From DAOTMI01 sp964605545 (GTDB taxonomy: Bacteria; Patescibacteriota; Microgenomatia; UBA12405), in the NCBI GenBank assembly GCA_964605545.1, contig CAZSCX010000005.1, positions 1 to 26,314 on the forward strand: a DNA stretch of 26,314 bases, written 5' to 3'. This document shows positions 22,935 through 26,314 of the stretch, piece after piece (within the stretch, counting starts at the first letter, position 1; every line of letters starts with the position of its first letter). Below the pieces are notes generated by a model that saw only the letters and a list, made by a program, of their open reading frames with translations, had not been told where the DNA came from and did no database searches. The translations under genes were made by a program, and so were the position numbers.

Positions 22935-22940
22935 AGTTTA
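22935..22940 (-). promoter_or_regulatory. -10 box of the rnhA-vanW-like operon
   Basis: TAAACT on the minus strand, 5 nt before the rnhA ATG. Confidence 0.4.
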
Positions 22941-22954
22941 TCAAAAAAATTGGG

Positions 22955-22960
22955 TATGAT
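22955..22960 (+). promoter_or_regulatory. -10 box of the solute-binding protein gene
   Basis: TATGAT on the plus strand, 6 nt before the GTG start at 22967. It decides the start, because the longer open frame would be translated from bases upstream of the transcript. Confidence 0.5.
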
Positions 22961-22966
22961 ATATGT

Positions 22967-24430
22967 GTGAGTGAAGAAAATTTACAATCACCATTGCCGC
23001 CAAGAAGAATAGATACACCTGAAACACCTGAGACTCCAATGGTATCAACACCAGTGGCCGAAACGATAGACAAAACAACAATAAGCCAACAAATACAAAA
23101 ACAAAAGGAAAATTTTTTTAAAAAAAATATTGTTTGGATAATCGCTGTAGGATTGATATTGTTGATATTTTTGTTGGTAATGGCTTTGAGAGGTAGAATG
23201 AGCTTGCCTAATGCCGGAAAAGTCGAGCTAAATTATTGGGGAATTTGGGAAGAAAACGGAGTAATGGAAGGAGTAATTGCTGATTTTGAAGCAAAAAATC
23301 CAAATATTAAAATTAATTACAAAAAGAATAATCAGGAAAATTACAAAGCGAGATTGCAAAATAAATTAAGCAATAGTGATGAAGAAAGTGAAACAGATAT
23401 ACCAGATATTTTTAGAATTCATCAAAGCTGGATTCCAATGTTCAATAATGAATTGGCAATTGTACCAACAGAGACGGCCAATAAAATAGGATTAGACACG
23501 GATTTTTATGAAACTTTTAAAGCTTTAAAAAGTGGAGCAAATTACAAGGCAATTCCTTTAATGTATGACGGTTTAGCTCTTTTTTACAATAAAAGTTTAA
23601 TTGAAGCAATAGGAGTGGGAGCACCAAAAACATGGAATGATTTAAGAATAGCAGCTGAAAAAGTGGTAAAAAAAGAAGAATTTGGTGGAAAAATTATTAC
23701 CGCAGGAGTAGCTTTGGGATCGGTAAACAATGTTGACCATTGGAGTGACGTGCTTGGATTAATGTTAAAACAAGGCGGAGTTAATCCATTAAAAACCAGT
23801 GATGATGAAAAATTAAAATCAGTTTTGCTTTATTATTCACTTTATCGAACGCAGTATGGTTTATGGGATGAAACCTGGCCAGCATCGACAATTGCTTTTG
23901 CCAATGGTAATTTGGGATTTTATTTTGCTCCATCGTGGAGAATATTTAATTTAAAAGATATTAACGCCAATTTGGCGTATGAAATTGTGCCGGTACCCCA
24001 ATTGGAAATTGAAACCGGTCAAGTGACGGATATCAATTGGTCAAGTTATTGGGTGGAAGGAGTTAACGCAAAAAGTAAACATCAAAAAGAGGCTTTTAAA
24101 TTCTTGGAATATTTGGCCTCGATAGAAAGTCTACAAAAAATGTTTACTTTAGGTAGTCAAATAAGAGACTTTGGACCAATTTCACCGAGAAAAAGTATGA
24201 ATGGTACGATGATTTCAAATCCTAAAATAAGGCCATTTGTAAATGCAGCAGATACCGGAGAAAATTGGTATTTATCCAGTCGAACTTTTGATGGTGGATT
24301 AAATGACGAAATGATTAAATATTTTGGAGATGCAATAAATTCTATCGTAAATGAGAATAAAAATGCCAGTGATGTAGTACCAATATTGAGAAGTGGAATT
24401 AATCAGTTGAAACAAAGGTATAGCTTATGA
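22967..24430 (+). CDS. Membrane-anchored extracellular solute-binding protein (family 1-like)
   Basis: A 487-aa binding protein of the sugar ABC-transporter type. The N-terminus is cytoplasmic and proline-rich, one transmembrane helix lies at about 54-74, and the binding fold starts at VELNYWGIWEENGVMEGVIADFEAKNPNI, typical of MalE-like proteins. Later blocks fit too: IPLMYDGLALFYNKSL, and FLEYLASIESLQ near the C-terminus. There is no lipobox cysteine, so it stays attached by the helix instead of a lipid. No ABC permease or ATPase genes are adjacent. The start is GTG (22967-22969). It is co-transcribed with tpiA, overlapping it by 4 nt. Confidence 0.85.
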   Translation: MSEENLQSPLPPRRIDTPETPETPMVSTPVAETIDKTTISQQIQKQKENFFKKNIVWIIAVGLILLIFLLVMALRGRMSLPNAGKVELNYWGIWEENGVMEGVIADFEAKNPNIKINYKKNNQENYKARLQNKLSNSDEESETDIPDIFRIHQSWIPMFNNELAIVPTETANKIGLDTDFYETFKALKSGANYKAIPLMYDGLALFYNKSLIEAIGVGAPKTWNDLRIAAEKVVKKEEFGGKIITAGVALGSVNNVDHWSDVLGLMLKQGGVNPLKTSDDEKLKSVLLYYSLYRTQYGLWDETWPASTIAFANGNLGFYFAPSWRIFNLKDINANLAYEIVPVPQLEIETGQVTDINWSSYWVEGVNAKSKHQKEAFKFLEYLASIESLQKMFTLGSQIRDFGPISPRKSMNGTMISNPKIRPFVNAADTGENWYLSSRTFDGGLNDEMIKYFGDAINSIVNENKNASDVVPILRSGINQLKQRYSL

Positions 24431-25074
24431 TTATTTTATTAAACTTTAAAGTTTATAAACAAACATGGGGGGAAGGGGCGATAAAATTGGCAAAGATTTG
24501 TAAAAAGGTGATGGAAGAAACGGGGACAGAAATAATTCCGATAGTGTCGGCGTTGGATTTGGTAAGAGTAAAAGAAATAATGGGAAAAAATAAGGTCTAT
24601 TTACAAAATATTGATGGTGATTTTGATGGTCAATATACTGGAAAAATATCCTTAAAACAGGCACAAATGCTGGGAGCATCAGGAGCGATAATAAATCATA
24701 GTGAAAATCGAATAAAACCGGGAACAATTTTGCAATTACTAAAAATCTGGCCGAAAGAAATGGATAGTGTGGTGTGTTTACAAACTTTAGGGCAAACAGA
24801 AAGATGGGCAAAAAATATAAAACCAACATTTATTGCTTATGAGCCATCTTATTTAATTGGCAGTAGCGATAAATCGGTGGCAACAGAAAAACCGGAAATA
24901 ATAAAAAAAATGGTTGATGGCTATAAAGGAGTAAAAGTTTTGGCTGGAGCGGGAATTAAATCAAAAGAGGATATGCAAGTAACAAAAAAAATGGGAGGAG
25001 AGGGTGTACTTTTGGCTTCAAATGTAATTAAAGCGGAAGATCCGGAGAAGGTGTTGATGGACTTAGCCAGCTAA
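24427..25074 (+). CDS. tpiA: Triosephosphate isomerase, short archaeal-like type
   Basis: Interconverts dihydroxyacetone phosphate and glyceraldehyde 3-phosphate in glycolysis; 215 aa, against about 250 for the usual bacterial enzyme. K8 (LNFKVYKQ), H91 (INHSENR) and E139 (IAYEPSYLIGS) are the catalytic residues. VLAGAGIKSKED and GVLLASNVIKA near the C-terminus are the phosphate-binding loops, in the form seen in archaeal TPI. A possible Shine-Dalgarno AAAGG lies 8 nt before the ATG, one of the few in the window. It overlaps the binding-protein stop (ATGA) and the convergent comF gene by 12 nt. Confidence 0.9.
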   Translation: MIILLNFKVYKQTWGEGAIKLAKICKKVMEETGTEIIPIVSALDLVRVKEIMGKNKVYLQNIDGDFDGQYTGKISLKQAQMLGASGAIINHSENRIKPGTILQLLKIWPKEMDSVVCLQTLGQTERWAKNIKPTFIAYEPSYLIGSSDKSVATEKPEIIKKMVDGYKGVKVLAGAGIKSKEDMQVTKKMGGEGVLLASNVIKAEDPEKVLMDLAS

Positions 25075-25689
25075 GGTGAGAAACCAGATTTCGCGGCAAT
25101 GGGATTTTAAAATTTTAGCGGCGGTGCGGAGGGTTGCGCCAGTAGTGTAGACATCGTCAAAAATTATGATATTTTTTGGAATTGGTCCGTCAGTTGACGG
25201 ATTAAGAATAAAGGCATGGTTTAAATTCTTGAGACGATAAATTTTTTGGGTAAAACTTGCCTGTGATCTGGTATTTTTTGTTTTTATAAGTAAATTAGGA
25301 AGATAATTTAATTTTAATTTTTTGGCGATATTTTTGGCTAATAAGTCAGATTGATTAAAAGAACGCCAATTAAATCTCTGCCAATAAAGTGGAATAGAAA
25401 TAATGACATATTTATTTTTTTGCCAATATTTTAATAAACAGGGATAATTTTTTTTGATTGATTTAACCGATATGTCGGTTAAATCAAATACCATGTCGGT
25501 AACAAAATGATATTTTAAGTCAGTAATGGCTTTTTGGATACTATCGGTATATTTAAAAAGACTTAATCTTTGACTTTTTGGATCTAGCGAAAGAGGAAAT
25601 AATTCACTTTGACATTTTGGACAAAAATATTCCCCTATTTTGCCACAAGCGTAACAACGGCGAGGAAACAATAAATCAAGAAATAACAT
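25063..25689 (-). CDS. comF: ComF-family phosphoribosyltransferase-like protein
   Basis: A 208-aa protein related to the competence protein ComF. The N-terminal zinc finger has CYAC (12-15) and CPKC (23-26), and the PRPP-binding loop is IIFDDVYTTGATL (about 174-186). ComF takes part in DNA uptake in naturally competent bacteria, working with a helicase at the inner face of the membrane; its exact reaction is unsettled. Its presence fits an organism that may recycle or take up outside DNA. The ATG lies 5 nt after TACTAT (25695-25700). The end overlaps tpiA by 12 nt, tail to tail. Confidence 0.9.
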   Translation of the reverse strand: MLFLDLLFPRRCYACGKIGEYFCPKCQSELFPLSLDPKSQRLSLFKYTDSIQKAITDLKYHFVTDMVFDLTDISVKSIKKNYPCLLKYWQKNKYVIISIPLYWQRFNWRSFNQSDLLAKNIAKKLKLNYLPNLLIKTKNTRSQASFTQKIYRLKNLNHAFILNPSTDGPIPKNIIIFDDVYTTGATLRTAAKILKSHCREIWFLTLAG

Positions 25690-25694
25690 GATTT

Positions 25695-25700
25695 ATAGTA
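25695..25700 (-). promoter_or_regulatory. -10 box of comF
   Basis: TACTAT on the minus strand, 5 nt before the ATG at 25689. It overlaps the first unit of the heptamer repeat. Confidence 0.4.
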
Positions 25701-25731
25701 ACTAGTAATCAGTAATTAGTAAACAGTAAAT
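25697..25731 (+). repeat. Five tandem heptamers AGTAANN
   Basis: AGTAACT, AGTAATC, AGTAATT, AGTAAAC and AGTAAAT run head to tail between the comF start and the tmRNA promoter. The first five bases are constant and the last two vary. Confidence 0.75.
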
Positions 25732-25739
25732 TTTTATGG

Positions 25740-25745
25740 TATAAT
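25740..25745 (+). promoter_or_regulatory. ssrA: -10 box of ssrA
   Basis: A perfect TATAAT on the plus strand, 9 nt before the 5' end of the mature tmRNA. Confidence 0.65.
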
Positions 25746-25754
25746 AGGGACATT

Positions 25755-26172
25755 GGAGATGTATTGCATCGACATAAAATGTACTTTAAAAGACTGCAGG
25801 CCGACTTTGATTCTAGAGTCGTTAAACAGGGATCAAAAAAATATGCTAAGACAAAACTTAGTGCTTTAGCAACTGATTTTTCCAATTATATTGGAAATGT
25901 CTTTGCTCCTAGTTACGCTCCAGCGCAAGCTTTAGCGTAAAAGCCATTCTACTTTTTTTAGTCCGAGAGAAAAGATAGAGTGTAAATAAATCGGAATGCT
26001 TTTTTGTAGATCGCAATTTCTATAAAAATTAAGATTCGGGTAAGACCGAAGCCAATTGCCACTTAAAATAGATTTGTTTGTTTTATATTTTAAGATTAAG
26101 TTAAAACAAATTAAGCTTGTAGATGTCTTTTGTTGTCTTTTGTGGACCTTGGGTCATTCCCGAGCATCTCCG
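25755..26172 (+). ncRNA. ssrA: Transfer-messenger RNA (tmRNA)
   Basis: Rescues stalled ribosomes by trans-translation. The 5' GGAGATG (25755-25761) pairs perfectly with 3' CATCTCC (26165-26171), followed by discriminator G; CCA is not encoded. GCATCGAC near the 5' end matches the conserved D-like region, and the T-arm CTTGG/CCGAG lies just before the 3' acceptor strand. AAAAGAC near 25788-25794 and GTCTTTT near 26135-26141 form the long P2 helix. The tag frame resumes, probably at GCT (25863-25865) after TTAGT, and ends with TAA at 25938-25940. The 25-residue tag starts ALATDF and ends PAQALA, a fitting protease signal. The 418-nt length suits a standard one-piece tmRNA with several pseudoknots; the pseudoknots were not folded. 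Confidence 0.9.
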
Positions 26173-26268
26173 CCTTCGCTCGCCGTAGCTCGCTTCGGCG
26201 GACGCAGTCCGCCTTTTTGCGTAGGCGAGATTCGCCCTTTTGGGGCTTCGGCGGATAAATCCGCCTTT
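26169..26268. repeat. Cluster of GC-rich hairpins (REP-like)
   Basis: Several related inverted repeats stand in a row: TCCGCC...GGCGGA spanning 26169-26202, the terminator at 26197-26218, GGCGA-GAT-TCGCC (26224-26236) with T following, and GGCGGAT-AA-ATCCGCC (26250-26265) with TTT following. The core GGCGGA/TCCGCC recurs with CTTCGGCG around it. No gene is visible from here to the window end at 26314. Confidence 0.7.
26197..26218 (+). terminator. Intrinsic terminator after ssrA
   Basis: GGCGGAC-GCA-GTCCGCC followed by five T: a perfect 7-bp stem with a 3-nt loop, 24 nt after the tmRNA 3' end. Confidence 0.8.
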
Positions 26269-26314
26269 ATATTTTTCCTCTTTGGAATTCACGGGCTTTA
26301 ATCTTCTCTCGTTT

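Noticed and set aside
26056..26301. Open frames on both strands at the right end
   Set aside because: They lie in the tmRNA 3' half and the GC-rich hairpins, have no promoter or start context, and give low-complexity peptides.
1..26314. CRISPR array or cas genes
   Set aside because: No regularly spaced repeat with unique spacers and no Cas-like protein was seen. The tandem heptamers are too short.

Overview
This window is low-GC bacterial DNA with very tight gene packing: many 1-52 nt overlaps, gaps of a few bases, and genes alternating between strands. The gene set suggests a member of the Candidate Phyla Radiation (Patescibacteria), perhaps near Microgenomates. The clues are a short ValRS, a TsaC-TsaE fusion in front of TsaD, a small free-standing GIY-YIG nuclease among tRNAs, a VanW-family surface protein, an archaeal-type short triosephosphate isomerase, and a VirD4/HerA-like membrane ATPase with a small partner. 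TAA, TAG and TGA all fit as stops, so I see no sign of a recoded UGA. The taxon is an inference from gene content, not from rRNA.

Layout. 1-391: start of an AAA_14-type ATPase gene that runs off the left edge; its promoter is overlaid by a 15-bp direct repeat. 523-595: tRNA-Asn. 642-5489 (minus strand): an operon reading polyprenyl synthase, amino-acid permease, dnaG, rpoD. 5521-8182 (plus): a 110-aa protein and a large VirD4/HerA-like ATPase, meeting a minus-strand Xer-like recombinase tail to tail. 9092-9382: FtsB/DivIC-like protein. 9419-12661: an accessory-looking stretch with a tRNA-Met, two copies of one terminator, a 690-aa coiled-coil protein, a 117-aa protein, a GIY-YIG nuclease lodged between tRNA sequences, two broken tRNAs, tRNA-Ile(UAU) and a second CAU tRNA. 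12707-14523: M14-family peptidase/deacylase and trpS. 14602-15279: rplY (L25). 15254-17840: a small membrane protein and valS. 17854-18357: a probable PD-(D/E)XK nuclease. 18416-20409: the tsaC-tsaE fusion and tsaD. 20522-20803: a small unknown protein bracketed by GC-rich repeats. 20804-22929: VanW protein and RNase HI. 22967-25074: solute-binding protein and tpiA. 25063-25689: comF. 25755-26172: tmRNA (ssrA), followed by a cluster of GC-rich hairpins to the window edge.

The genes cover replication priming and transcription initiation (dnaG, rpoD), translation (trpS, valS, L25, tRNAs, tmRNA), t6A tRNA modification (tsaC-tsaE, tsaD), cell envelope and division (polyprenyl synthase, VanW, FtsB-like), and DNA transfer or recombination (VirD4/HerA-like ATPase, Xer, ComF).

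The most striking genome-wide signal is that nearly every gene at the head of a transcription unit has a TATAAT-like box only 5-11 nt before its start codon, usually with no Shine-Dalgarno sequence. This predicts leaderless or almost leaderless mRNAs as the default mode. The most striking local oddity is the GIY-YIG gene: its ATG directly follows the encoded CCA of tRNA-Ile, and its stop codon lies inside a fragment of another tRNA.
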